From Meandrina meandrites (lineage: Eukaryota > Cnidaria > Anthozoa > Scleractinia > Meandrinidae): a DNA stretch of 64,000 nucleotides. Below are positions 10,999 through 19,528 of this stretch, in pieces. Position numbers and translations under genes: made by a program. The first letter of the stretch is position 1; every line of letters starts with the position of its first letter. The notes below the pieces were generated by a model. It ran no database searches, was not told the origin of the DNA, and worked only from the letters and a program-made list of their open reading frames with translations. The stretch is taken from the NCBI GenBank assembly GCA_963693305.1, contig OY855910.1:20366362-20430361 (forward strand), in the 5' to 3' direction.

Positions 10999-11505
10999 TT
11001 AAGAGTCTTCTTCATTCTCTTGATTTTTGTTAGAATTCTCCTCACTCGGTCTTAACTTTACGTGCTTAGCGACCTTAAAGAGTCCGCTAGCTAACGCTAC
11101 CAATCTTCCTCCCTTGAGTACCAAGAGACCTGCAAAGTTACTCAGTTCACGTTTAACAAGATCATCGTTCTTCAAGTCTTCATTCAGTGCCTCCACATCA
11201 TCCACGGGAATGACGTAAGAGATAAGAACACTCGCTGCGGAGATGGCTGACTCCACCAATCCGGTCGATACCTTCTTTCCCATTACGGTCTTGTATCGAT
11301 TAAAGTATTTTTTCACCTGTTTCGGTGATAGTCTCTTAATATCTCCGAGGGACATCGCTTTACCGAGAAACTCCTCTGTCGATCCTAGGGAAGCGAGTAT
11401 CGCGAGTGATTCTCTCTGAGTATCGAGATCATCATCATCATCATCGGGGGTCTTATCCTCTTTAACCTCGGGTATATCTTCAATATAATCTTCAACGTTC
11501 GCCAT
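10999..11505 (-). CDS. Polinton protein of unknown function, 168 aa
   Basis: I do not recognise this protein. It starts with an acidic region that includes a run of six aspartates (about 21-26). A charged middle follows, then two hydrophobic stretches (about 82-101 and 124-147, the latter rich in Gly, Leu and Ala), and a charged tail rich in Glu, Asn and Ser. Hydrophobic segments in a small Polinton protein could mean a membrane-active or minor virion protein, but that is inference. It lies 56 bp downstream of the nuclease stub's start and 50 bp downstream of the ATPase stop, all on the same strand, so it is probably part of the late-type leftward gene block. Confidence 0.75.
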   Translation of the reverse strand: MANVEDYIEDIPEVKEDKTPDDDDDDLDTQRESLAILASLGSTEEFLGKAMSLGDIKRLSPKQVKKYFNRYKTVMGKKVSTGLVESAISAASVLISYVIPVDDVEALNEDLKNDDLVKRELSNFAGLLVLKGGRLVALASGLFKVAKHVKLRPSEENSNKNQENEEDS

Positions 11506-11555
11506 CTCTGTCTGTTGATATGATTGGTGAAACCTTTAAATTACTAAGTCTTCTT

Positions 11556-12176
11556 TTAAACCGGTATCTCGAGATAACACTCAAAAGGATATCTGAGGCA
11601 GAGACAGAGTCGAGAGTATCTCTCTGTTTTTAAAAGTTTCATGAATTTTTTTCGAGTCTCCGTGTCAAGATCTCCTCCGTAATCATCGAACAGGGTCTTC
11701 ATACCGATCGGTGAGGGATTGTGAAAAGTTACCACGCAGGAGACGTTCTCTCGGAAGGGTTTCGCTATCGATGTCAACTGCTGTGTTACCACCCATACAC
11801 TCAATCCGTGGTGCCTTCCCGAGAAAGCGAGGTCGATAAATTTATTGGAGCGTTGCTTAAGGTCTTTGGAGACGGCGCAGTCATCGAGAATGATCAGGGT
11901 GTTCGTCCCGGAGAAGAGAAGTGATACGTCTGTAAGAAGAGAATCGATCTCATCAGAGTTACTCGAATCCGGTGAGAGGATTAAGAATCGTTTATCACCT
12001 TGGGCAAACCCTCGGTAGGTCCTGTTCTTCGCATAGGTCGGACAGATAAGAACAATGTACTCAAATACCTTTCGGAAGGGTCCTCGGAGCTGTTCGATAA
12101 TGTACTCTGTCTTCCCGCAGTTCGTCGGCCCGGTTATGATCATGTTAAAGGGAATCTTATCTCGTAACTCATTCAT
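11556..12176 (-). CDS. Packaging ATPase, A32/FtsK-HerA type
   Basis: This 206-aa P-loop ATPase is expected to pump element DNA into capsids. Walker A is GPTNCGKT at residues 16-23. Walker B is LIILDD at 94-99, with the hydrophobic run then two acidic residues typical of this family. VVTQQ at 129-133 fits the sensor glutamine of FtsK-HerA proteins. Its length suits the compact Polinton and adintovirus-type ATPases. It sits between the 168-aa protein and the capsid gene on the same strand, the usual association of packaging and structural genes. The start ATG at 12176 is preceded by AT-rich sequence. No frame damage is visible. Confidence 0.85.
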   Translation of the reverse strand: MNELRDKIPFNMIITGPTNCGKTEYIIEQLRGPFRKVFEYIVLICPTYAKNRTYRGFAQGDKRFLILSPDSSNSDEIDSLLTDVSLLFSGTNTLIILDDCAVSKDLKQRSNKFIDLAFSGRHHGLSVWVVTQQLTSIAKPFRENVSCVVTFHNPSPIGMKTLFDDYGGDLDTETRKKFMKLLKTERYSRLCLCLRYPFECYLEIPV

Positions 12177-12259
12177 TTATTTATTAAGCGAGGGATTTTT
12201 TTAATATAGATTTACAAAAATATTTTTAGTCTGTTAAAAATATTTTCAAAAAAACTTTA

Positions 12260-13495
12260 TCAGTATAGGATCGACTTCAACTCTGTGTTCATTATCTCCA
12301 TAAATGCGTCAGCGACCACGAACATGTAACAGTTGATTTTTCCCGTTCCACCGACCTTCCTCTTGATCTCAAGTTTCACACCGTCTCGTGTTGTGTTTAT
12401 GTGAAGGCCTCCTCCGTGAATACCGTTGTCAGGAAAGGTTCTCAAATCGATCCAGAGAGCGAACTTGTCTGTGTAGAAATCCTCTTCCTTCACCTTACCA
12501 GAACCGCCCATTCGTCTCTTTATCGATTCCCAAAAGTCAGACGGAATCATACCCTTTGAGAAGAGTCGGTTAGGCATGCCATCGATGTTGATGTTGATCG
12601 ATTTAATGTCAGGATTGACAAACTTCTCAGAGTCTCGTTCTCCCTCTTTATAATCCTCTTCAAACAGACAGAGTATACCCGTCATCGACTTTCTCGGAAG
12701 ATTGATGTGCTCGTTAATTACACTATCGTTCGGCTTTGAGATGGGAAAACTTTTGTGAAGTATTACATTCTCGTAGTAGAATCCTTTGCCGACCTTATAA
12801 CTCGTCATCGCCTCACTTGAAAGGTCTTCACTTGTGATGCAACGATACTCCAACTCAAGGTTGTGAATATTATACGTTGGTGTTTTCTCCTTCTCTTTTT
12901 TATCATGATTTACTATCTGATCGACCTTCGAAAGAGTGATCTCAAACAACAGAGGATGAGGAAGAGCCTTCGGATAGAGGGCTCCGTGATCACTGAGAAC
13001 GGGATGGTCAAGAGGTATAACGTATTTGGTGTTGTGAATTGTGGCGAGGGCGACCTCTTTTGCGTCAGTTGTACTCTTATCCCCTGCAGGTGTACGAAGT
13101 TTTCTCATATTCTCGGATGAGATTCCCTGCCTCAATCTGTCATCTCGATCCTCGAGAAAGAGATCATGGTAGGTCTGAAAGAGATCGTATCTCTCTGTGG
13201 TCTGAAGTGTCTCACCGCCGAAAGAGACCTTGAGTTGGCAGACAAGGTTTCGACCGACGTTATTTACGAGAGTATTGTTTGCATGACCACCGACTTTCAG
13301 GTCGAAGAGAAGTTTAACGCTTCCCGGTACGATGACCACGTTATCAGAGAGTTTGGGAATGTAAATACTGATCGTCTCTCCGGGATTCGCTGATGAGGGA
13401 TTAAATGTGATCCTGTTGAGAGATGACTCCGCCTTAAGACCGAACGGTTCTCTCGGTACTCGGTTCGGATTGATAATCTCTGCGATAGCGGACAT
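12260..13495 (-). CDS. Probable major capsid protein (double jelly-roll)
   Basis: This 411-aa protein is, by position, length and pattern, the likely major capsid protein. The N-terminal third contains IPKLSDNVVIVPGSVKL followed by NTLVNNVGRNLV and VSFGGETLQ, which resembles the first jelly-roll of Polinton and adintovirus capsid proteins as I recall them. The rest is beta-rich with few cysteines and no transmembrane segment or signal peptide. It ends 83 bp before the ATPase on the same strand. Its ATG is only 27 bp from the divergent integrase ATG, so the two genes must share a very short promoter. A structure prediction would settle the fold; sequence alone supports it moderately. Confidence 0.72.
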   Translation of the reverse strand: MSAIAEIINPNRVPREPFGLKAESSLNRITFNPSSANPGETISIYIPKLSDNVVIVPGSVKLLFDLKVGGHANNTLVNNVGRNLVCQLKVSFGGETLQTTERYDLFQTYHDLFLEDRDDRLRQGISSENMRKLRTPAGDKSTTDAKEVALATIHNTKYVIPLDHPVLSDHGALYPKALPHPLLFEITLSKVDQIVNHDKKEKEKTPTYNIHNLELEYRCITSEDLSSEAMTSYKVGKGFYYENVILHKSFPISKPNDSVINEHINLPRKSMTGILCLFEEDYKEGERDSEKFVNPDIKSININIDGMPNRLFSKGMIPSDFWESIKRRMGGSGKVKEEDFYTDKFALWIDLRTFPDNGIHGGGLHINTTRDGVKLEIKRKVGGTGKINCYMFVVADAFMEIMNTELKSILY

Positions 13496-13522
13496 TTTAA
13501 AAGAGAGAAAGATTATTTTTAA
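13496..13522. promoter_or_regulatory. 27-bp divergent intergenic region between capsid and integrase
   Basis: Only 27 bp separate the two divergent start codons. The sequence is AT-rich, with TTTTAAA-like stretches on both sides (TTTTAAAAGAG and TTATTTTTAAATG). Transcription of both genes must start here or inside the neighbouring gene, and 5' leaders must be very short. Confidence 0.4.
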
Positions 13523-14530
13523 ATGAGTAACGAGAAAACTAACATTAAAAACCTTATGAGAAAAATATACTATAGTCCGGAGGGTTATTGGAAAGGGTAC
13601 TCTGCGGTATCTAAATTATCGAACGCGGCAAATGTCAGTGAGGATGAGTCGAGAGATTGGTTGGAGAGACAGGCACTTTGGCAGATCTATTTACCACCGC
13701 CGAAGTATTTACCGAGACCACATTGGAGTGTGAGTAGACCGAATGAGATTCACCAAGCGGATCTTCTCTTTCTTCCTCACGATAAGGTGGGAAGAAAGAC
13801 TTATAGATACGCTTTGGTTGTGATCGATGTTGCCTCGAGATATAAAGATGCGGAAGCGTTAACATCGAAAGAGAGTCAAGAGGTAGCGAAAGCCTTTGAG
13901 AAGATCTACTCTCGAAAGCTTAAGAGACCTTCTCTTAAGTGGCCAAAGAGAATAATGGTCGATCCCGGTAAAGAGTTTATGGGTTATGTGACGAAGTTGA
14001 TGGAGAGACATAATGTGAAGATACAGAGAAGCGAAGCGGGTAACCATCGAGCTCAGGCATTTGTTGAGAGAGCGAACAGAACTTTGGGAGAGAGATTATT
14101 TAGCCATCAGTATGCACAGGAGATGGTTACCGAAGGGAGATCGAGAGTCTGGGTGAATAGATTGCCCGCCGTTATGAAAGCGTTAAACTCTCAGGTGATC
14201 AGGATCACAGGAAAGGAACCTGATAAAGCCCTCGGTTTAAAAGAGGTTGATATTAAACAGGTTAATTACAAAAGACCTGTCGGATTAAAAGAGAAGAGAT
14301 TACCCTCGGGTGTTCAGGTAAGGTATCTTCTCTCTCCCGGAGAGGATGAGGGAGGAGAGAGAAGGAGAGCGACTGATCCGATCTGGAGTATCGAGATTTA
14401 TAATATAAATCGTGTGGTGATCTCTCCTGAACAGCCTGTTTTATATTATCTTCTCGACGGACCGAAGAGATCGTTTGTGAGAGAGGAGCTTCAAGTCGTG
14501 CCGTTGGGTACTGAATTACCTCCTTTATAA
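13523..14530 (+). CDS. int: Polinton DDE integrase (retroviral-like)
   Basis: This 335-aa integrase inserts the element into chromosomes. The catalytic triad is visible: D80 in HQADLLFLP, D147 in MVDPGKEF and E182 in AFVERANRTL. The second and third residues are 35 positions apart, as in retroviral and Polinton integrases. The N-terminal 60 residues are helical and lack an obvious HHCC zinc motif. The C-terminal part, including DPIWSIEIYNI and YYLLDGPKRSFVREEL, fits a small SH3-like or chromo-like DNA-binding domain. The last 40 bp overlap the end of the right polymerase gene on the other strand. No neighbouring reverse transcriptase exists, which rules out an LTR retrotransposon. The frame is intact. 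Confidence 0.92.
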   Translation: MSNEKTNIKNLMRKIYYSPEGYWKGYSAVSKLSNAANVSEDESRDWLERQALWQIYLPPPKYLPRPHWSVSRPNEIHQADLLFLPHDKVGRKTYRYALVVIDVASRYKDAEALTSKESQEVAKAFEKIYSRKLKRPSLKWPKRIMVDPGKEFMGYVTKLMERHNVKIQRSEAGNHRAQAFVERANRTLGERLFSHQYAQEMVTEGRSRVWVNRLPAVMKALNSQVIRITGKEPDKALGLKEVDIKQVNYKRPVGLKEKRLPSGVQVRYLLSPGEDEGGERRRATDPIWSIEIYNINRVVISPEQPVLYYLLDGPKRSFVREELQVVPLGTELPPL

Positions 14531-17500
14531 TGACCGCGAGCGAAGGTGTGAATGTTATCCTCCCGTATGATCCTCTTATCATCGAACGGAGAGAGAGCGA
14601 TCTTGTTAACCGTCTCGGTGTACATGGTGTGTAGATGACTTCTGATCACATTCATCTTTCTCATAGCGGGTTTATTATCGAAGAGGCAGTCTTTGTAATC
14701 GTTGAAGGTGATGGTCTTCTTTATCACCGCCTTCTTCACTCCCTTACACTTCTTCTCCTCGCAAGCGTCGCTGACTCTATATGAGTAGAGTTTAGCTCTC
14801 AAGCCGACAAACTCTGCGATCTGCTTCCCTGAGGCCTCGTCTTTGAACATGCCGATGACCTTCTTGTTTACACCAGTGAGAATGCCGCTTGGATGATCCT
14901 TCGGGTAATTACTCGTATCGAACTTTGATTTCACATCGGAGGAGATGTCTCTATAAAAATCTTCTGTCTGTATCTCATAGGCGAGGCTGTCCGTGTCTGT
15001 GAATAAGAGCTTCGCATTCTCTCCGTACTTGGGTTTGATGTAATTATAATGAAAATCGTACATCAAAGTCTTACTCAGATCGAGGATTGACATACCGAGG
15101 TAGACGGGTTTATTGAATTTTAGACTGACCTTCTTCATATGAACAGCGGTGAGATTCTCACAGAATATTGTGTGATGTTGATAATTCGGTTTACATGTTA
15201 ACTTCTTCGCCTGACTCTCTCGAGTGACCAATCTTATGTCGACTCTGTTTCTGATGTTCTCCATAGTCTTTCCGAATACGGAGTTATTCATCAACTTGAA
15301 AAAGTCTTTCTCAAAATCATTGGTTGCCTTCGACCTGAGATTCGTGTTAAGATCGATGTACGGCTTTAACCACGCTGACTCTTCGAATGTGATCCCTCTG
15401 TGAATCTTGGTTAGTTTAAGACCTAGAGATAGATAGAGTTTCAAAGTTTCGTGATGAATAACGTAATTCTTTTTATCGTTTAGATTAGGAATTAATTTCT
15501 CTACCTTATTCACGATGAGTCTCTCCGGTGCTAACGGATAGTCGTTATGCAGGTCGTGAAGTTTCTCTGGATAGGTAAGGTCTACCTCAAGTATGCACGG
15601 CATACTCTTCCAATCTTTCAACTCTTCTTTTGTCATCCATCTAAAACCTTTAGTCGGCAGAGGTTTACACATTGCCCAACCGTAGAGATTATTAGCATCG
15701 AGATAAGAGATAAACTTGTTCGGTTGATCGGGATCGTAATCTTTCATGTAAGGGTTGTTTGCCTTTCCGTATCTCGTAGAGATCATAGAGACTCCTCCTC
15801 GAATTCCTTTCTCAACCATCATCAACATCTCATAGTCTTCCAAAAGTTCCAGTTCGACCTTGGTGATTTTTAAACATGCATCCCAAGCGAGTCCGGGAGC
15901 TGTGTAATAGAATATCGGGTCGAGACGGTAATTATCAAGGCAAACATCCCTGAAGTTTTCAAAGACGTCTGAGAGAAGGAGAACATCACTCTTTAGATAG
16001 AGGTCATGGTAATCTCTCATGGTCTTCATCTTGAATGTTTCCCACACATTCTGTGCGTGTTGATAATCCTCTTCTGATATTCCGCTATCATTCAATATTG
16101 AGTGGAATGACTCTTTGAGAGGAAGGTTATCAGCAGAGAGTCTGTCAAAGTTATCGAACCAATCGTAGGGAAAGACACCCTTTCTTAATAGAAGGTTTAA
16201 CTCATCACCTTCATAAAATTCTGTAAGGTTTTTAAAAGACTCTTTAGGAAGGTTCTTTACCAAACTGTCTAGGCTAGTCGCCATGAATTTAAAAGAGTCG
16301 ATGAATCTTATGTCACGCTTTACCTCAAAGATTTTTCCTTCCTCATCAGTGAATTTATCAACAATTATCTGCTTTGTAAATGAGATGTACTTCTCCTCGT
16401 TATTGGGTATGCAGTTTATCTTTCCCTCTGATTTACCGAGGTTTTTGATAAAGAGATGACTGTCGTAACCTGAGAGATTGTGAAATATGACAGGATAGAA
16501 CTTGGGTATTTTAAACTTTAAATTACATTTGTTATGGGCTGCTCCTCTAAACTTACCGGTGAGGTGACAATGGTCGCGAACCTTTTTTTCTTTTTTATCA
16601 TCAGTGTTTTTTAATTTACCCTCACAGATGTGACAGTGAGTTGCCTTTTCATAGTCGATCTCATCCTCTGGTGTCATCACCATCTTCTTCGGTATTTTAA
16701 ACCTGTTATAGATCTCCTTGATATCCTTCTCCAAAGACTCAATGAATAACTGAGGAATATCATCAACTAGAGATTCAGCTGTGTAGTGAACGAGTTTCGG
16801 TGATAAAAGGTTATCATCAAAGCATTTGATAAGATATCTGAAACCTGAGGGTTTATGCTTTTGATATCGGTTGGTGAAGCTTTTGTTATCGTTGGGTTGA
16901 CATGTGTCTATCTTCTCTGTGAAGCATTCAAAATCTGCATAGACAACAAAGGGAACTCTCATCTTCTTATGAAAATGATTGAATTTTATATAGACGGGAA
17001 AAGTGTTTCCTTCATCGTCTACTCTGATCGGCATCTCAATCTTGACAGCCTCGTTATTCTGACAGTACTCTTTATGATTTTCCAGTGATTTCTCTGAATG
17101 AAACGAGTTTAAGCATCTGTAGCAGAAATGTCGCTTACCGTGGTGCTTACTAACATCAGAAGATAAAAGTCTCGACATGTTTTTGATCCAGCAGAAGTGA
17201 TTGGTCTCTTCATTAGCGATAAGTAGAAGGTTTATCACCTGTTCACAATTCTGTTCATTCTTTTTGCTTATTCTTAAAGGGTAAACAACCCTTTCATAAC
17301 CAAATACATTTATTGCGTAAGGGTTATTATTCTCAAACTTATCTATCTGTTTAAGTGAGACAGGAAACTCGATACCTGCCCAGTCAAACTTTTCTGAATC
17401 TTCTCTCATCCGTTTGCTTAGTCTCTCTGCATTTTTCTTTTGAGGAAACACTGCTGAGGTTACTGCCCACTTAAAACACTCATTATCATTCTCATTCTTG

Positions 17501-18234
17501 ACGTTTATTATCGCCTTTTTCATGTATAAACTACTTGGTAACTCAATATATGATGAAGCAGACAGAGGATTGAATGGGTTAATGTTTATGTCAAGGTGTT
17601 CAACTCGATCGAATTGCCAACCGGAACCTCTGTTATTAAAATTCTGTATCAATTCAAAGATTTTATCTACCATATGATCGAATAATTTAGAGAGATCAGT
17701 TGCCTCTGTCACAATCTCCATTTTTGATGCGAAAGAGTATACATTAATGTCGATGTTACCTGTGGCGGGATTCTCTTTGGTAAACTTTACGGTGAGAATT
17801 AACTTGACTTTGATAGATCCCTTACTCTTTATGAGATCTATAACCCTCGGTTTGACGCTATTCATAAACGTCTTCTCATCCATACCGTCTATACCGTTAA
17901 CTCTAAACGTTTTAAAATAACCCTTTATAGCTGTCTTGTACTCTCTGGGTGTGAGATTATCCTCTTCTGGTGAATTTACATCATCTACAGGTTGACCTAC
18001 TTCTTCCCGCCTTCCGAATATACTGTTTACTCTCTCCTTCAGGTTCTCGACTCTCTCATTCACAGCTCTTTTGATAGGTTCAGGGATATAATTTAATAAC
18101 CATCCTGTAAACCTGTTTATTACACTCTTTACGGGTGCTGCCAAATCAGTGGCAAGATTCTTTATCTGTGATACTCTTGATGGAGCTGGAATCGGGATAT
18201 TAACCTCCGGTATTGGTTGATTGTTAGAATCCAT
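14491..18234 (-). CDS. polB: Protein-primed family B DNA polymerase, full length
   Basis: This 1,247-aa polymerase should replicate the linear element from its termini. Its N-terminal about 70 residues are basic and amphipathic, followed by a poorly conserved region that may hold the terminal-protein function. Then come a C2H2 finger (371-391), exonuclease motif I (D434, E436), an inserted endonuclease-VII-like zinc segment (534-575), exonuclease II (N586, Y590, D591), exonuclease III (near 741-757), and polymerase motifs A (D846), B (NNSVFGKT, about 983) and C (TDTDS, 1079-1083). All catalytic aspartates are present, so it is probably active. The first 1,044 codons lie in the inverted repeat and are duplicated in the left arm. 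Its 3' end overlaps the integrase gene by 40 bp. Confidence 0.93.
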   Translation of the reverse strand: MDSNNQPIPEVNIPIPAPSRVSQIKNLATDLAAPVKSVINRFTGWLLNYIPEPIKRAVNERVENLKERVNSIFGRREEVGQPVDDVNSPEEDNLTPREYKTAIKGYFKTFRVNGIDGMDEKTFMNSVKPRVIDLIKSKGSIKVKLILTVKFTKENPATGNIDINVYSFASKMEIVTEATDLSKLFDHMVDKIFELIQNFNNRGSGWQFDRVEHLDININPFNPLSASSYIELPSSLYMKKAIINVKNENDNECFKWAVTSAVFPQKKNAERLSKRMREDSEKFDWAGIEFPVSLKQIDKFENNNPYAINVFGYERVVYPLRISKKNEQNCEQVINLLLIANEETNHFCWIKNMSRLLSSDVSKHHGKRHFCYRCLNSFHSEKSLENHKEYCQNNEAVKIEMPIRVDDEGNTFPVYIKFNHFHKKMRVPFVVYADFECFTEKIDTCQPNDNKSFTNRYQKHKPSGFRYLIKCFDDNLLSPKLVHYTAESLVDDIPQLFIESLEKDIKEIYNRFKIPKKMVMTPEDEIDYEKATHCHICEGKLKNTDDKKEKKVRDHCHLTGKFRGAAHNKCNLKFKIPKFYPVIFHNLSGYDSHLFIKNLGKSEGKINCIPNNEEKYISFTKQIIVDKFTDEEGKIFEVKRDIRFIDSFKFMATSLDSLVKNLPKESFKNLTEFYEGDELNLLLRKGVFPYDWFDNFDRLSADNLPLKESFHSILNDSGISEEDYQHAQNVWETFKMKTMRDYHDLYLKSDVLLLSDVFENFRDVCLDNYRLDPIFYYTAPGLAWDACLKITKVELELLEDYEMLMMVEKGIRGGVSMISTRYGKANNPYMKDYDPDQPNKFISYLDANNLYGWAMCKPLPTKGFRWMTKEELKDWKSMPCILEVDLTYPEKLHDLHNDYPLAPERLIVNKVEKLIPNLNDKKNYVIHHETLKLYLSLGLKLTKIHRGITFEESAWLKPYIDLNTNLRSKATNDFEKDFFKLMNNSVFGKTMENIRNRVDIRLVTRESQAKKLTCKPNYQHHTIFCENLTAVHMKKVSLKFNKPVYLGMSILDLSKTLMYDFHYNYIKPKYGENAKLLFTDTDSLAYEIQTEDFYRDISSDVKSKFDTSNYPKDHPSGILTGVNKKVIGMFKDEASGKQIAEFVGLRAKLYSYRVSDACEEKKCKGVKKAVIKKTITFNDYKDCLFDNKPAMRKMNVIRSHLHTMYTETVNKIALSPFDDKRIIREDNIHTFARGHYKGGNSVPNGTT

Positions 18235-18429
18235 TTAGTATTCAATTTATTCTTTTTAAGCTAATATTTCATTTTCTCATAAATCTTTGAGAGGATGATA
18301 CACATGAAAAATCAATGGAGATAAATCGAGAAAATCCTCGAGTGTCTCAAAAGTATGTTTTCCGAGAAAATCCTCGAATTCATCGAGGAAATTGGGAGAA
18401 TGAGCCAGAACTCCCAAAACATACCTACT
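15103..18429. repeat. Right 3,327-bp terminal inverted repeat
   Basis: This is the mirror of 7436-10762, of equal length. The inner edge falls inside the polymerase gene, between motifs B and C, so only this side continues into the C-terminal 203 codons. That makes the right side the ancestral arrangement and the left side the copy. Confidence 0.92.
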
Positions 18430-18434
18430 TATAC
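18430..18434. repeat. Right target-site duplication of the Polinton (tatac)
   Basis: tatac follows the right end and matches 7431-7435. Removing the element and one repeat gives CTACGTATACGTAG, a perfect 14-bp palindrome. Confidence 0.75.
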
Positions 18435-18815
18435 GTAGCAAACGGGTTGCTGAACTGATAGAATGGTTATTTTAGGTAGGTGATTTAATTGAACGACTGT
18501 CCAAGCCAGAGGGAGTTCGAAAGGATTGCTGACTTTTCGTTTACAAAAAGTTGACCCAGCCGTGCCGTTCAAATCGATTGACGTTTTTAACGAATGGTTG
18601 ACCAAGCCGTTCTAATGGCAATTGACTTTTAATCGAACGGTTGACCAAACCGTTCGAACGGATCGAGAAATTTTGCGAACGGTTCATTAAACCGTTCGAA
18701 TGGCCTGAGAAATTTAGCGAACGGTTGACCAAACCGTTCGAACGGACTGAGAAATTTAGCGAACGGTTAACGAAACCATTCGAACGGATTGAGAAATTTA
18801 GCGAACGGTTTCCCA
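18435..18815 (-). mobile_element. Right portion of the split CCGTTCGAACGG-array transposon (copy 1)
   Basis: From about 18590 the sequence is the reverse complement of the first array of the complete copy (about 48900-49165): a unit of AACGGTTGACCAAACCGTTCG followed by a GAGAAATTTAGCG spacer, 42-bp period. It stops abruptly at about 18815 without the outer terminal repeat, so this end is truncated. The order array, middle, array matches the complete copy read backwards, with the Polinton placed in the middle. Confidence 0.6.
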
Positions 18816-19379
18816 AAGTGTGTATTTTTGCACGTGGAGTATTTGTTTTCCTTGCTGTGAGACCTTTCTTATATCTTTTCTTTTGCTTTTACGTGGTTTG
18901 GATTACTCTTTTAAAAGAAAATTCGGCGAAAAAGGATCTTTTCTTCACATGTCAGAAGAAAAAGAAAATGCAAAAAGTCTTGTTTGCTATATCGCTATAT
19001 CTCATTAGTATTCAGCACGCGTGGAACACTCTACCTTCGTCCACACTACCTTTGGGTCTTGTCTTTAAGCTTTAAGCTTCAATCCGACAAGGTTGATTGA
19101 AATAGCTGTATCCTGGCAAGCCCAAAGGGAAAGTCACAATACAAATAATGACAAGTACAAATGTACAGTGATACTACAAATTAAAATGTCTTATAAAAGA
19201 TTTATTACCCAACATTTTCTTTTCTCCACCAAACTTTTCAACCTTTTGCATGGCCAAAAGGAACAAGGGGCTACAAGAAATCTGTCAAGCCAGTTTTGTG
19301 TAGTACAGTGTACAGATATCTCAGGATATTTGTCCTCCACAATGATTTCGGAAAATTATTTCATGTTATTGCACTGTAC
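18816..19379. other. Intron or 3' flank of PWP2, nothing recognised
   Basis: Only short unsupported frames are present. The region lies downstream of the fourth PWP2 exon and upstream of any further exon, which would have to lie left of the window. Confidence 0.4.
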
Positions 19380-19528
19380 CTGTTGAGATCAAATGCTCTT
19401 ACTGTGCCATCCAAAGAGCAGCTTAGCACTACTTGACTGTTTGGAGTAAATACAACGCTTGTAACAGCACAGCTGTGTTCATTAAACGTTACAAAGCAGA
19501 AACCTGACATCATGTTCCACAGTTTAAC
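19380..19528 (-). CDS. PWP2: PWP2 exon: WD40 segment (VKLWN...AFDLNR)
   Basis: PWP2 (UTP1) is a WD40 scaffold of the UTP-B subcomplex in the nucleolar small-subunit processome, needed for early 18S rRNA processing. This 149-bp exon encodes VKLWNMMSGFCF, then VTSVVFTP, then SLDGTVRAFDLNR, closely matching PWP2 as I recall it. It has a good acceptor (TTTTCAG) and a donor (CAG|GTACAG). It continues directly from the exon at 27022-27229, whose last residues are GGEDGK, so the WD repeat is completed across a 7.5-kb intron. It is the last exon seen; the next should lie beyond the Polinton to the left, outside this window. Confidence 0.85.

Larger units (their letters stand above)
7436..18429. mobile_element. 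Maverick/Polinton-type element with giant inverted arms
   Basis: This 10,994-bp element carries the Polinton gene set of protein-primed polymerase B, DDE integrase, packaging ATPase and probable major capsid protein. It starts AGTAGGTATG, ends CATACCTACT, and is flanked by a tatac duplication. Gene order is: truncated polymerase (+), nuclease stub (-), 168-aa protein (-), ATPase (-), capsid (-), integrase (+), full polymerase (-). The arms are inverted repeats of 3,327 bp that include most of the polymerase gene, much longer than usual Polinton termini. The central unique region is only 4,340 bp. No adenovirus-type maturation protease or penton (minor capsid) gene was seen. Open frames and identical arms suggest a recent insertion or rearrangement. 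Confidence 0.9.

Noticed and set aside
13523..14530. LTR retrotransposon integrase
   Set aside because: No reverse transcriptase or LTR is nearby, and polymerase B, ATPase and capsid genes adjoin it.
7436..18429. Assembly artefact producing mirrored arms
   Set aside because: Different unique flanks, a target duplication at the outer ends, and a full polymerase only on one side argue against it, though long reads should confirm.
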